The notes under the pieces: generated by a model
What the model was told of the DNA's origin: nothing
Database searches by the model: none
The model's input: the letters and a program-made list of their open reading frames with translations, nothing else
NCBI GenBank assembly: GCA_905234755.1
Contig: CAJOIT010000003.1
Span: forward strand, 543,331 to 607,330
Source: an uncultured Bacteroidales bacterium
GTDB lineage: Bacteria; Bacteroidota; Bacteroidia; Bacteroidales; ML635J-15
DNA length: 64,000 bases
Reading direction: 5' to 3'
Translations under genes and position numbers: made by a program
In this document: positions 17,408 to 28,918 of the stretch, piece after piece
Numbering within the stretch: position 1 is the first letter of the stretch
Layout: every line of letters starts with the position of its first letter

Positions 17408-17821
17408 TTATTTCAAAAATTCAAATACATCGCAACTTGTTATTTCTGCGTTCCAATGTTTCAACAAAATATCCTTGTTGCGTACAATCCATTCTTTTAT
17501 GCTTGCGATTTGCTTTGGTGTTAGCGATATTTTATCCAAATCATTGGACTTTAACAGTATTTTCGGTTCATTAGATATTGACATTGGAATGCTTTCTTTG
17601 ATTTGAGGCTTGCTTGCTGTATTGTTTTGAAATCTTATTCGGGGCGTATTGTGTTGGTTTGTTTGCAAAATGTAGGTTTGAATCCACACAATGACATCCA
17701 ATCCGGTTTTCCGTTGCGAAATACTTGACAATTCCAATAGCATATCGTCCGTAATGGTATTTGCAATATCATTAAACGATTCATAGTTGTTTGGTTCTTC
17801 GGTTTTATCAGTTTGATTCAT
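17408..17821 (-). CDS. Hypothetical protein, 137 residues
   Basis: Polar, Asn/Thr-rich N-terminal part followed by a more regular C-terminal region (LTPKQIASIKEWIVRNKDILLKHW) that looks helical and may be a small DNA- or protein-binding module. No family recognised. It ends 5 bases before the start of the WG-repeat gene, so both are likely co-transcribed from upstream of 17821. Confidence 0.5.
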   Translation of the reverse strand: MNQTDKTEEPNNYESFNDIANTITDDMLLELSSISQRKTGLDVIVWIQTYILQTNQHNTPRIRFQNNTASKPQIKESIPMSISNEPKILLKSNDLDKISLTPKQIASIKEWIVRNKDILLKHWNAEITSCDVFEFLK

Positions 17822-18076
17822 TTCTCTCTTTTATATTTACACACTAAATATATTGAATACTTTTCGTTTTTTTTAGAAAGTCGTGTCGGATTTATTGCCA
17901 ATGCAACGAGTTGAATGTTGCAAATCCTGACAACATTGGTTCCTTTTTTTGTCTTTTAGCCTCTTCTCTTTCAAGCCTTCATGCCTTTTAACCTTTTCGC
18001 CTTTTTTGTCAACTTTTACCCTCAAATTCGGTTAATAACTATCTTTAAAAACTTCGTTTTTCCGTTGGAAAATTGT

Positions 18077-18084
18077 TACCTTTG
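18077..18084 (+). promoter_or_regulatory. Promoter -7 box of gyrB
   Basis: TACCTTTG fits TAnnTTTG, 30 bases before the gyrB start codon. The upstream 17957-18010 stretch is a run of AGCCT/TTCAAGCC words related, in the opposite orientation, to 3736-3812, so it looks like a dispersed intergenic repeat. Confidence 0.55.
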
Positions 18085-18104
18085 CAAGCGTTTTTAGAAA
18101 TTAA

Positions 18105-20099
<1,995 letters not shown>

Positions 20100-20129
20100 A
20101 TATGTGTTATATAACAATTAAAAAAGCGA

Positions 20130-20158
20130 TTGTAATTGATATAAAAGAAATAATTTTG
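20130..20158 (+). promoter_or_regulatory. Promoter of korAB
   Basis: TTG at 20130-20132 and TAATTTTG at 20151-20158 with an 18-base spacer. The start codon follows at 20184. Confidence 0.55.
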
Positions 20159-20183
20159 CGGTAAAATTTTTAAATACACAGCA

Positions 20184-22040
20184 ATGAGTGATAAACAAAA
20201 GAAAATAGTAGAACTTGAAGAAGTTGTAATTAAGTTCGCAGGTGACTCTGGCGACGGAATGCAGCTTACAGGAACTCAGTTTTCAGATGCTTCAGCTTCA
20301 TTTGGAAACGAATTATTAACTTTCCCGGATTATCCTGCTGAAATCAGGGCTCCTCAAGGAACCGTAGCTGGCGTATCGGGATTCCAGGTGCATATCGGTG
20401 CAAAGGAAGTACAGACTCCTGGCGACCTTGCAGATGTTCTCATCGCAATGAACCCTGCAGCCTTGAAGACCAATATGAAGTGGGTAAAACCTGGTGCAAC
20501 AATCATAGTTGATGTTGACAGCTTCGACCAGAAGCACTGCGAAAAGGCTGGTTACGACTACGATCCGCTACAGAGCAGCGACCTTGATGACTACACAGTC
20601 ATCAAGGCTCCTATAACTTCGTTGTCGCGTTCTACAGTCAGCGACCTCAACCTTGGCATCGATGTCAAGACAGCCGACAAGACTCGTAACCAGTTCGTTA
20701 TGGGTATGCTTATTTGGTTGTTCAACCGCAACATGAAGGTTGAAGAAGAATTCATCGAGAAGAAGTTTGCAAAGAAACCCGCTTTGATTGCTCCGAACGT
20801 AGCAGTTCTTCACGCTGGTTACAACTATGCAGACACTCTCGAGGCTATTGCAACTCAGTTCTATGTAAAGCCAGTTGCAGGCAAGAAGGGCTCTTTCCGT
20901 CAGATTACTGGTAACACAGCAACAGCATGGGGCTTGATGGCAGGTGCTGAGAAGGCCGGCTTGAAGCTCTTCCTCGGTTCTTATCCTATTACTCCTGCTT
21001 CGGACATTTTGCACGAATTGTGCAAGCACAAACACTTGGGTGTTAAGACATTCCAGGCAGAAGATGAAATTGCTGGTATTTGTACTGCAATAGGTGCAAG
21101 TTTCGGTGGAAATCTTGGTGTTACTTCTACATCGGGTCCTGGTCTTGCACTAAAGACCGAAGCCGCTGGTTTGGCTGTTATCACCGAATTGCCTTTGGTA
21201 ATCGTTGACGTTCAGCGTGGTGGTCCTTCAACAGGTTTGCCAACCAAGACCGAACAGAGCGACTTGCTTCAGGCTATCCACGGACGTCACGGCGAATCGC
21301 CAATGCCGGTTATCGCTGCTTCGACTCCTGGCAACTGCTTCAACTACGCATACGAAGCATGCAAGATTGCTGTTGAACACATGACTCCAGTTATCCTCCT
21401 TACCGACGGCTATTTGGCAAATGGTACCGAATTGTGGGAAATCCCCAACTACGAAGCTATGCCAAAGATCGTTCCTCCTTTCGTAAAGGACAACGATCCA
21501 GAATATCAGCCATACAAGCGTGATGCTGAAAAGTTGAACCGCAGATGGGCATTGCCAGGTCAGAAGGGCTTGGAACACAGAATCGGTGGTCTTGAAAAGT
21601 CTGATGTTTACGGTGATGTTTCACACGACCCGATGAACCACCAGGTTATGACAAACTACCGTGCTGAAAAGGTACAGCGCATTGCCAACTACATTCCACA
21701 GCAGGAAATCATCGGCAGCCAGAACGGTGGCGAACTCCTCGTAATAGGCTGGGGTGGTACTTTCGGCGCATTGAACATGGCTGTAAAGGAAATGAGAGAA
21801 GAAGGCTACGATGTCAGCTTGGCACACTTCAACTACATCTTCCCGTTGCCAAAGAACACCGAGGATGTCTTGAAGAAGTTCAAGAAGCGCGTTGTTTGCG
21901 AATTGAACCTTGGTCAGTTTGCAGATTACCTGCGCACCCAGTATCCGCAGTATCCGTACGAACAGTACAACAAGGTACAGGGATTGCCGTTCTTTATTAG
22001 TGAATTGAAAGAGAAATTTAAACAACTTTTAGCAAAATAG
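20184..22040 (+). CDS. korA: 2-oxoacid:ferredoxin oxidoreductase, fused gamma-alpha subunit
   Basis: 618 residues. The gamma domain comes first (VVIKFAGDSGDGMQLTG, residues about 10-190) and the alpha domain follows (GLMAGAEKAGLKLFLGSYPITPASDILHEL, EDEIAGICTAIGASFGG, TSTSGPGLALKTEA). This fused layout is that of 2-oxoglutarate:ferredoxin oxidoreductase KorA. With KorB it decarboxylates 2-oxoglutarate to succinyl-CoA and reduces ferredoxin, or runs in reverse in anaerobes. KorB follows 5 bases later. Substrate assignment among 2-oxoacids is by family resemblance. Confidence 0.9.
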   Translation: MSDKQKKIVELEEVVIKFAGDSGDGMQLTGTQFSDASASFGNELLTFPDYPAEIRAPQGTVAGVSGFQVHIGAKEVQTPGDLADVLIAMNPAALKTNMKWVKPGATIIVDVDSFDQKHCEKAGYDYDPLQSSDLDDYTVIKAPITSLSRSTVSDLNLGIDVKTADKTRNQFVMGMLIWLFNRNMKVEEEFIEKKFAKKPALIAPNVAVLHAGYNYADTLEAIATQFYVKPVAGKKGSFRQITGNTATAWGLMAGAEKAGLKLFLGSYPITPASDILHELCKHKHLGVKTFQAEDEIAGICTAIGASFGGNLGVTSTSGPGLALKTEAAGLAVITELPLVIVDVQRGGPSTGLPTKTEQSDLLQAIHGRHGESPMPVIAASTPGNCFNYAYEACKIAVEHMTPVILLTDGYLANGTELWEIPNYEAMPKIVPPFVKDNDPEYQPYKRDAEKLNRRWALPGQKGLEHRIGGLEKSDVYGDVSHDPMNHQVMTNYRAEKVQRIANYIPQQEIIGSQNGGELLVIGWGGTFGALNMAVKEMREEGYDVSLAHFNYIFPLPKNTEDVLKKFKKRVVCELNLGQFADYLRTQYPQYPYEQYNKVQGLPFFISELKEKFKQLLAK

Positions 22041-22045
22041 TAATT

Positions 22046-23053
22046 ATGGAAGAAGTACAGAAACTTACAAGAGAAGACTTTCAGACCGCAGGTCCAGTAA
22101 AATGGTGTGCAGGTTGTGGTAGTTATTCAATTTTGGCTGCAGTGCAGAATGCTCTTCCCCAGATTGGCGTTCCAAAGGAAAAGATAGTGTTCGTGTCAGG
22201 TATTGGCTGCTCGTCACGATTCCCGTACTACATGAAGACTTACGGCTTCCATACATTGCACGGAAGAGGTGCTGCTATAGCATCTGGTCTTAAGTCAGCT
22301 CGTCCAGACCTCAATGTTTGGCTTGCAACTGGCGACGGCGACTCGATGGCTATCGGTGGAAACCATTTCATTCATTTGATCCGCAGAAATATCGATATCA
22401 ACGTATTGGTATTCAACAATAAGATTTATGGTTTGACAAAGGGACAGTATTCTCCGACAACTCCATACGGTTCGATTACAAAGTCGTCACCTGATGGAAC
22501 AATCGAGAATCCTTTCAAGCCGGGCGAACTTGTTATTGGTGCAGAAGGCAACTTCTTTGCAAGAGTAATCGACAAGGAACCGCGTAATCTTGAAAAGACC
22601 TTGATAGCAGCAAATGCTCACAAGGGCGCATCAATCGTTGAAGTTTTGCAGAACTGCGTTATTTTCAACGATAAGATTCACGAAAGCATTATCGGTAAGG
22701 AAGTTCGCGACGAAAACGTTGTTATGCTCGAACACGGCAAGCCAATGATTTTCGGTAAGGAACGCGACAAAGGTCTTGTTCTCGATGGTGCTGACCTCAA
22801 GGTTGTTAAGATTGGAGAAAACGGCATAACCGAAAAGGATATCCTCGTTCACGATATGACAACAAAGAATCCGAGCATTCACTACTTGCTTGCAAAGATG
22901 ACTTACCCGTTGGCAATCGGTGTTATCCGCAGCGTTGATGATGCAACTTACGAAACCAAGTTGCAGGAGCAGGTTGACACAGCAGTTGCAAATACCAAGA
23001 TTAAGACTGTTGACCAGTTACTTCACAGCGGACAGATTTTTGATATAAAATAA
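22046..23053 (+). CDS. korB: 2-oxoacid:ferredoxin oxidoreductase subunit beta
   Basis: 335 residues with the thiamine diphosphate-binding beta fold: KWCAGCGSYSIL at the N-end, GIGCSSRFPYYM, HGRGAAIASG, the TPP motif GDGDSMAIGGNHFIHLIRRN and FNNKIYGLTKGQ. It pairs with the fused subunit upstream. The two share a promoter and end at a strong terminator (23083). Confidence 0.9.
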   Translation: MEEVQKLTREDFQTAGPVKWCAGCGSYSILAAVQNALPQIGVPKEKIVFVSGIGCSSRFPYYMKTYGFHTLHGRGAAIASGLKSARPDLNVWLATGDGDSMAIGGNHFIHLIRRNIDINVLVFNNKIYGLTKGQYSPTTPYGSITKSSPDGTIENPFKPGELVIGAEGNFFARVIDKEPRNLEKTLIAANAHKGASIVEVLQNCVIFNDKIHESIIGKEVRDENVVMLEHGKPMIFGKERDKGLVLDGADLKVVKIGENGITEKDILVHDMTTKNPSIHYLLAKMTYPLAIGVIRSVDDATYETKLQEQVDTAVANTKIKTVDQLLHSGQIFDIK

Positions 23054-23082
23054 TTTTTTTCATAATAATTGATTTTTATTTT

Positions 23083-23111
23083 CCCCGAGACATTTTGTTT
23101 CGGGGTTTTTT
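23083..23111 (+). terminator. Rho-independent terminator of korAB
   Basis: CCCCGA at 23083-23088 pairs with TCGGGG at 23100-23105, followed by six T. Confidence 0.85.
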
Positions 23112-23164
23112 ATGTGTTTTTGTGATACAATTTATTTTCTCTTTCATATTCCAGATTTTATTTC

Positions 23165-23172
23165 TAAATTTG
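23165..23172 (+). promoter_or_regulatory. Promoter -7 box upstream of rmlB-like gene
   Basis: TAAATTTG matches TAnnTTTG, 20 bases before the start codon at 23193. The -33 element is unclear. Confidence 0.5.
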
Positions 23173-23192
23173 CCTTTTAATTATTAATTGAA

Positions 23193-24248
23193 ATGAATAA
23201 GACCATATTAATAACAGGAGGAGCTGGTTTCATTGGCTCGCACGTTGTAAGACTTTTTGTTAACAAATATCCAGAATATCAGATTGTTAATGTCGATAAA
23301 CTGACATACGCAGGCAACCTTGAAAATTTGAAGGATGTGGAAAATGCACCAAACTACAAGTTTGAAAAGGTTGATATTGTTGACTTTGAGGCGGTGAAAT
23401 CGCTTTTTGCAAAGTATTCGCCAGATGGTGTTATACACCTTGCTGCCGAAAGCCATGTTGACAGAAGTATAACCAATCCGCTGGAGTTCATCTACACGAA
23501 TTTTGTCGGAACGGCAAATCTTCTTACCGCCGCTCGCGATTTCTGGAAGGACAACTACGATGGCAGACGCTTCTACCATATTTCTACCGATGAAGTTTAC
23601 GGTTCGCTTGGCAACGAAGGTTTCTTCAAGGAGACAACTCCTTACTCGCCACGTTCTCCGTATTCTGCATCAAAGGCAAGTTCCGACCATCTTGTAAGGG
23701 CTTATCACCATACTTTCGGAATGAATGTTGTGTTGTCGAACTGCTCCAACAACTATGGACCTAATCAATTTCCAGAAAAGCTCATTCCGTTGTCAATCAA
23801 TAATATAAGAAATAATAAGCCAATTCCAATCTATGGCAAAGGCCTTAATGTCCGCGACTGGTTGTTTGTAATAGACCACGCTCGTGCAATCGACTGCATT
23901 TTCCATAATGGAAAGAATGGCGAAACTTATAACATAGGAGGAAATAACGAGTGGACAAACATCGCACTTATCAAGAAGTTGTGCGAAGTTATGGACAAAA
24001 AGCTAGGTCGCGAAAAGGGAACATCCGAAAAGTTGATAACATATGTTACCGACAGGGCAGGACACGATTTGCGTTATGCTATTGATTCGACGAAGTTGCA
24101 GACCGAACTTGGCTGGAAGCCATCTCTGCAGTTTGAGGAAGGCATAGAAAAGACCGTTGACTGGTATCTTGCAAATCAGGAATGGCTCGACAGAATTGTT
24201 TCGGGCGACTATGCAAAGTATTATGAACAAATGTACAAGAATAGATAA
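23193..24248 (+). CDS. rfbB: dTDP-glucose 4,6-dehydratase
   Basis: 351 residues, an extended short-chain dehydrogenase. NAD-binding ITGGAGFIGSHVV is at the N-end, then HLAAESHVDRSI, STDEVYGSLG, the catalytic YSASKASSDHLVRAY (Tyr-X3-Lys) and NCSNNYGPNQFPEKLIPL, all typical of RmlB. It dehydrates dTDP-glucose in the dTDP-rhamnose pathway for surface polysaccharides. The other rml genes are not adjacent. The next gene (hutH) starts 11 bases downstream, an unusual pairing that may simply reflect a shared transcript. Confidence 0.9.
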   Translation: MNKTILITGGAGFIGSHVVRLFVNKYPEYQIVNVDKLTYAGNLENLKDVENAPNYKFEKVDIVDFEAVKSLFAKYSPDGVIHLAAESHVDRSITNPLEFIYTNFVGTANLLTAARDFWKDNYDGRRFYHISTDEVYGSLGNEGFFKETTPYSPRSPYSASKASSDHLVRAYHHTFGMNVVLSNCSNNYGPNQFPEKLIPLSINNIRNNKPIPIYGKGLNVRDWLFVIDHARAIDCIFHNGKNGETYNIGGNNEWTNIALIKKLCEVMDKKLGREKGTSEKLITYVTDRAGHDLRYAIDSTKLQTELGWKPSLQFEEGIEKTVDWYLANQEWLDRIVSGDYAKYYEQMYKNR

Positions 24249-24259
24249 AAATACAACAA

Positions 24260-25744
24260 ATGGAAACATATTACATTGGAACAGAAAGATTAACGCTTGA
24301 CAAGTTAGAAGAAATAATTGAAAGCGGATGTGAAATCGCCTTGTCGGAAGAGGCAATAAAGAACATTGAGCATTGCCGTAACTATCTCGATGAGAAGATG
24401 AAAAACCGCGAAAAACCGATTTACGGTATTACTACCGGTTTCGGTTCGCTTTGCAACACTTCGGTTTCGGAAGATGAACTCGAACAGCTTCAGGAAAACC
24501 TTATAAAGTCGCATTCCTGCGGTATGGGCGAAGAGGTGGAACAGCGCATTGTCCGCCTTATGATGCTCCTGAAAGTCAAGAATATGTCGTATGGAATTTC
24601 TGGCGTGTGCGTATCTACAGCACAACGTTTGGTTGATTTCTACAACAAGGGCATAACTCCGGTTGTTTATCAACTTGGTTCACTTGGTGCATCTGGCGAC
24701 TTGGCTCCATTGGCACACATTACGCTTGCTATGCTCGGAATGGGCGAGGTTTACTACAAGGGCGAAAAGCGCAATTCTGCAGATGTTCTTGATCTACTCG
24801 ACATGGAACCTTTGAAACTCAAATCAAAGGAAGGTCTTGCGCTCATAAACGGAACTCAGTTCATGTTGTCGCATGCTATTGACGCTTTGCTTCGTGGTCG
24901 CAAGATATTGAAGAATGCAGATATAATTGCAACAATGTCGCTCGAAGGGTTCAACGGTCTTGCCGATCCGTTCACCGAGAATCTTCACACCATCCGTCCG
25001 CACAAGGGACAGATTAAGACTGCGCAGAACATCCGTGCATACCTCACAGGTTCTGAATTGCAGCAACAGAAGAAAACCACAGTACAAGACCCGTATTCGT
25101 TCCGCTGCGTTCCGCAGGTTCATGGTGCTTCAAAGGATGCATGGGACTATGTTGCAAGTGTAGTTGAGACCGAAATTAATTCGGTTACCGATAATCCAAT
25201 GGTATTCCCAGATGACGATATGGTTTTGAGTGGCGGTAATTTCCACGGACAGCCTCTAGCTATCGTTATGGATTTCTTGTCGATTGCAATGGCTGAAATC
25301 GGTAGCATTTCGGAACGCCGTATCTATCGTCTCATCAGTGGTGATAGGGGACTGCCCGCATTTTTGGTTGCAAAACCAGGTCTTAACAGTGGTTTTATGA
25401 TTCCGCAATATACCGCAGCATCTATTGTAAGCCAGAACAAGCAGTTGTGTATGCCTGCAAGCGTTGATTCGCTCTCATCTTCCAACGAGCAGGAAGACCA
25501 TGTAAGTATGGGTGCAAACGCAGGAACAAAGCTTCTGCGCGTGGTTGCAAATGTAGAAAGAGTTCTTGCAATCGAATGCTTTGCAGCAAGTCAGGCTTTG
25601 TATTTCCGCGAACCGCTGCAGCCGTCACCGTTCATTCAGGAATTTGTAAAGGATTTCCGCAAGGAAGTTCCAATCGTTCAGGACGATACGATTATGTACA
25701 AACTGATGAACAAGTCGCTTGAGTTCTTGAAAAACAGAAGGTAA
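24260..25744 (+). CDS. hutH: Histidine ammonia-lyase
   Basis: 494 residues. The MIO cofactor triad Ala-Ser-Gly lies in GSLGASGDLAPLAH, preceded by YGITTGFGSLCNT and followed by NGTQFMLSHA, TDNPMVFPDD and SSSNEQEDHVSMG, all features of the aromatic amino acid ammonia-lyases. HutH deaminates histidine to urocanate. HutI is in the window but 18 kb away, and urocanase and formimidoyl steps are not seen, so hut genes are dispersed. A tyrosine- or phenylalanine-specific relative is the alternative; the overall similarity favours HutH. Confidence 0.85.
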   Translation: METYYIGTERLTLDKLEEIIESGCEIALSEEAIKNIEHCRNYLDEKMKNREKPIYGITTGFGSLCNTSVSEDELEQLQENLIKSHSCGMGEEVEQRIVRLMMLLKVKNMSYGISGVCVSTAQRLVDFYNKGITPVVYQLGSLGASGDLAPLAHITLAMLGMGEVYYKGEKRNSADVLDLLDMEPLKLKSKEGLALINGTQFMLSHAIDALLRGRKILKNADIIATMSLEGFNGLADPFTENLHTIRPHKGQIKTAQNIRAYLTGSELQQQKKTTVQDPYSFRCVPQVHGASKDAWDYVASVVETEINSVTDNPMVFPDDDMVLSGGNFHGQPLAIVMDFLSIAMAEIGSISERRIYRLISGDRGLPAFLVAKPGLNSGFMIPQYTAASIVSQNKQLCMPASVDSLSSSNEQEDHVSMGANAGTKLLRVVANVERVLAIECFAASQALYFREPLQPSPFIQEFVKDFRKEVPIVQDDTIMYKLMNKSLEFLKNRR

Positions 25745-25767
25745 ATTTAGTTTCAAGGATAGTTGTT

Positions 25768-25798
25768 AAGGGTAATCCGCATGGGTTACCCTTTTTTT
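25768..25798 (+). terminator. Rho-independent terminator of hutH
   Basis: AAGGGTAA at 25768-25775 pairs with TTACCCTT at 25786-25793 and continues into a T tract. Confidence 0.85.
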
Positions 25799-25870
25799 GT
25801 GGTTTGTCATTGTGTTCAATAAATTCTTCTCTACTTGAACGATATGCATGGTCTTTATTATGGTTGAAAA

Positions 25871-26008
25871 TTAGTGTTTCTAAACACTAAAAATAACCTT
25901 AAATTAGTGTTTGTAAACATTAATTTGTGTTTTAGTGAGTGTATATTTTTGTTGTTTAGTGTTTGCAAACATTAAAAAGTAGCGAATTTTAGTGTTTGGA
26001 AACACTTT
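25871..26008. repeat. Array of four 20-bp palindromes
   Basis: Copies at 25871-25890, 25904-25923, 25956-25975 and 25989-26008 read TTAGTGTTTnnAAACA(C/T)TAA; the fourth ends in CTTT. The start-to-start distances are 33, 52 and 33 bases. The first copy has perfect 9-base arms. They lie between convergent genes (hutH and a minus-strand glycosyltransferase), where no promoter is expected, so an operator role is not obvious. Confidence 0.8.
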
Positions 26009-26032
26009 TTTGTTGTGTGTGAAATAAAAGCA

Positions 26033-27229
26033 TTACCTGCCTTTATTCGCCAGCAACTCGTCATATAGATTTTTCATGTCGTTGACGAGGCGGGTGTAAT
26101 GGAATTTGTCGCGGACGAATATCCAGCCGTCTTCTGACATCTGCTTTCGCATCTCGTCATTTTCGACAAGCATAAGCAGGTTTTCGCTGAATGCATCCAC
26201 ATTTTGTGTGGGAGAGAGGAGTGCGGTTTTTCCTTCTACAACGACATCCCTAATGCCACCGACTATTGTGCTGACTACTGGTACATTTGCTGCCTGCGAT
26301 TCGATTATGGACACTGGCGTACCTTCGTTGAGAGATGTCAGTGCGGAGATTTCCGAACCGGCAAACACATAGTCGGCATCCTTTATCCACGAGGTGAAAA
26401 TAAGGTCGGAATTTGGAACTTTGTGTTCGGGTGTAGAACATGTAAGTCCGTGTAAATTTGCATATTCCAGAAGTCCGTCACGCAAGTCGCCATCGCCGAC
26501 AATTACGCCACGCACCTTGCGGTTTGTCTTTGACTTGACATCCTTTATGGCATCAATGAACATTCTGTGGTTTTTCACGGGGACAAGGCGACCGACTATC
26601 GAAACGGCAATCTCGTCATCGGCAATGTCGTACTGCTTGCGGAAAGCATCGCGCTTCATCGCCTTGTTTTCCTGAAATCTGTTAAGGTCAAAGCCCAAAG
26701 GTATAACTCTGAATTTTTCGGCTGGTGCAATGTTGTAAACCTCAGAGAGTTCGTATTTCTGTATGTCGCTAATTGCGACAATAGCCGATGTCCTTTTGGC
26801 GTAGTATTGTTCTATACGCTTGAAGGTTGCCGTTACATATTTGTTGAAGTACGAGTTGAAAATATGTCCGTGGAAAGTGTGTACAATAACAGGAACTCCG
26901 CAACTTATGGCTGCCTGTCTGCCTAAAACTCCTGCCTTTGATGCATGGGTGTGAACAATGTCTGGTTTGTAGCGTTTGATGATGCTTTTGATTTTCTCGT
27001 AGGCGACAACATCGTTGTAACCGTTTATGCTACGCATCATTTCACTTATCTTAATTGCGTGTATCCCAAGCTTTTGAACAATGTAGTCGGAGCAAGCTTC
27101 CGACTTGTCGTTCATTCCCCCAACCAACAGAGTTTCGTAGTCGGGAGCCATATACTTTGTAAGATAACTTACATTGTATGTTGGCCCACCGAGATTGAAT
27201 CTGTTTATTATCCTTAAAACCTTTGGCAT
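26033..27229 (-). CDS. GT4-family glycosyltransferase
   Basis: 398 residues, GT-B fold. The N-end has RIINRFNLGGPTYNVSYL with the glycine-rich acceptor loop. The middle has HTHASKAGVLGR and VHTFHGHIFNSYF. The C-terminal nucleotide-sugar site shows VSIVGRLVPVKN, EGTPVSIIESQAANVPVV and GG. It probably adds a sugar to a cell-surface polysaccharide precursor; donor and acceptor cannot be told. Its start codon overlaps the stop of the upstream gene (27229) by one base, so it is translationally coupled to a small membrane protein. Confidence 0.8.
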   Translation of the reverse strand: MPKVLRIINRFNLGGPTYNVSYLTKYMAPDYETLLVGGMNDKSEACSDYIVQKLGIHAIKISEMMRSINGYNDVVAYEKIKSIIKRYKPDIVHTHASKAGVLGRQAAISCGVPVIVHTFHGHIFNSYFNKYVTATFKRIEQYYAKRTSAIVAISDIQKYELSEVYNIAPAEKFRVIPLGFDLNRFQENKAMKRDAFRKQYDIADDEIAVSIVGRLVPVKNHRMFIDAIKDVKSKTNRKVRGVIVGDGDLRDGLLEYANLHGLTCSTPEHKVPNSDLIFTSWIKDADYVFAGSEISALTSLNEGTPVSIIESQAANVPVVSTIVGGIRDVVVEGKTALLSPTQNVDAFSENLLMLVENDEMRKQMSEDGWIFVRDKFHYTRLVNDMKNLYDELLANKGR

Positions 27230-27540
27230 CAGCTTATTAATGTAATTAGGTTGGCTTTTTTTGTTCTTTTTGTCCTTATGGCAATCAGGTTTGCAATCAG
27301 CAAGGTGATGGCAATGCCTATAAGTCCGAGAGTTACACCCGTGAGTATCAAAAAAATCAGTAGCACCCAGTACCTCATGTTCAGGACGCTACTGACTTTC
27401 ATGCCTTTTTTCTTTTCATCGACAATGTGCAATATGGAACCGTCGTAAACATAAATGTCACCTTTTCTAATCACGGTCTTGTTGTATTTGGCCTTGATTA
27501 GTTCGAACACTTCTTGTTTCTTTGGCGACAGTTCCTGCAT
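27229..27540 (-). CDS. Small membrane protein
   Basis: 103 residues with a soluble N-terminal half (KKQEVFELIKAKYNKTVIRKGDIYVYDGS) and two closely spaced hydrophobic segments (about residues 55-87), ending in a basic tail. No family recognised. It lies directly between the aminotransferase gene (stop 4 bases upstream) and the glycosyltransferase gene (one-base overlap), so it belongs to this operon. Confidence 0.6.
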   Translation of the reverse strand: MQELSPKKQEVFELIKAKYNKTVIRKGDIYVYDGSILHIVDEKKKGMKVSSVLNMRYWVLLIFLILTGVTLGLIGIAITLLIANLIAIRTKRTKKANLITLIS

Positions 27541-27543
27541 ATC

Positions 27544-28851
27544 CTAGTGGTTCCGCTTGTAAATTTCGAGACGTTTTTCGAGCAAATCCATCTTGTCTGG
27601 CGTAATCTGCGATACGCAGGCGCGAAGTCCGTATTTCTTGCTTCCTGTGTTGTCGAGCGTAATTGCGCTGATTCCGTAGTGCAGAAGTTCTTCCAATAAT
27701 TTGTCGCCAGTCCAGTCCTTATAGGTGATAGTGAAGTAGAATCCATCTGCCAAGTCCTTGTCGATATCCTTGTCGTAAACTATTGAGAATCCTGCATCGA
27801 CGAAAAGTTTCTTCATCTTTTCTGCACGCTTTCCGTATTCTTCGATGTCCTTTATGAAGTTGAAAGTGCCATCGTTTGCTGCTTTGAGCATTGCAGCCAG
27901 ACCGTACTGTGCTGAGTGGCAAACGCCCGAACTCAATGCGTAGATGATTCGCATTACGAATGTTGCACCGAACTGGTCTCTGCCGAAACGCTTTTGCAGG
28001 TTAGGATAGGAGCGGTGGAAAACCTTGTCGGAAATTGCCACAACTGCCACACGCTGACCGGCATAGCTAAATGCCTTGGAGCCCGAAATCATCAAAATGT
28101 AATTGTCGGTGTAGTTTGCGACAGATGCCTGATACGGTGGGAATCCGGGGTGATAAGTGTCATCGCGGAAGTCCATTCTGAAGTATGCAAGGTCTTCTAT
28201 TACAATGGCATCGTACTTGTCGGCAACCTCAGCGATGATTTTCAGCTCGTCATCGGTGAAGCAAATCCAGCTCGGGTTGTTGGGGTTGGAGTAGATTATC
28301 GAGTTGATGTTGCCTTTCGAGAGGTAAGATTCCAGCTTGTCGCGAAGTTTTTCGCCGCGGTAATCGTAAACATCAAAACTTTCGTATTTGTGTCCCATTA
28401 CATTGAACTGCTGTTTCTGTACTGGAAAACCAGGGTCGATGAACAGTGCAGTATCCTTCTTCGGATCGAGGTTGGAGCAGGTAAGGAAGGTTGCGTAACC
28501 GCCTTGCATTGAGCCGACTGTAGGAATACATGCTTCTGGCGAAATGTCAACTCCGATGAAGTTCTTTACGAATCTTGATGCTTCCTTTTTGAGTTCTGGC
28601 ACGCCGTCAACCATCGGGTAGATTGCTGCTACGCCATCGTTGAGCGCCTTGATTTCGGCATCGGTGCCGACCTTAGGCGGTTTCAAACTCGGAACTCCCA
28701 TTTCCATTCTGACGAATTTCTCGCCAGTTTCCTTCTCTATACAATTAACTAATCCGACAATTTCTCTGATTGTCGATTTGCCTATGTTGTTGATTCCCAA
28801 CTTACGGCATTGTTCCTGAATAACTGTGTCACAAATTGGTGTGTTAGCCAT
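27544..28851 (-). CDS. PLP-dependent aminotransferase, class I/II
   Basis: 435 residues, fold type I. Visible motifs are YSNPNNPSWICFTDDEL (substrate and cofactor contact), VIEDLAYFRMDFR (Asp that pairs with the pyridine nitrogen), and SGSKAFSYAGQRVAV with the Schiff-base Lys and phosphate-binding Arg. Close in style to the Bacteroidales aminotransferases annotated as aspartate- or LL-diaminopimelate-like enzymes; I cannot fix the substrate. First gene of the operon with the small membrane protein and glycosyltransferase. Confidence 0.8.
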   Translation of the reverse strand: MANTPICDTVIQEQCRKLGINNIGKSTIREIVGLVNCIEKETGEKFVRMEMGVPSLKPPKVGTDAEIKALNDGVAAIYPMVDGVPELKKEASRFVKNFIGVDISPEACIPTVGSMQGGYATFLTCSNLDPKKDTALFIDPGFPVQKQQFNVMGHKYESFDVYDYRGEKLRDKLESYLSKGNINSIIYSNPNNPSWICFTDDELKIIAEVADKYDAIVIEDLAYFRMDFRDDTYHPGFPPYQASVANYTDNYILMISGSKAFSYAGQRVAVVAISDKVFHRSYPNLQKRFGRDQFGATFVMRIIYALSSGVCHSAQYGLAAMLKAANDGTFNFIKDIEEYGKRAEKMKKLFVDAGFSIVYDKDIDKDLADGFYFTITYKDWTGDKLLEELLHYGISAITLDNTGSKKYGLRACVSQITPDKMDLLEKRLEIYKRNH

Positions 28852-28918
28852 ATCTATTTGAATTTAAAATTTTACAATTTTAATAAATTATTCCATACGA
28901 AAAACTTGTTTTAGAACA

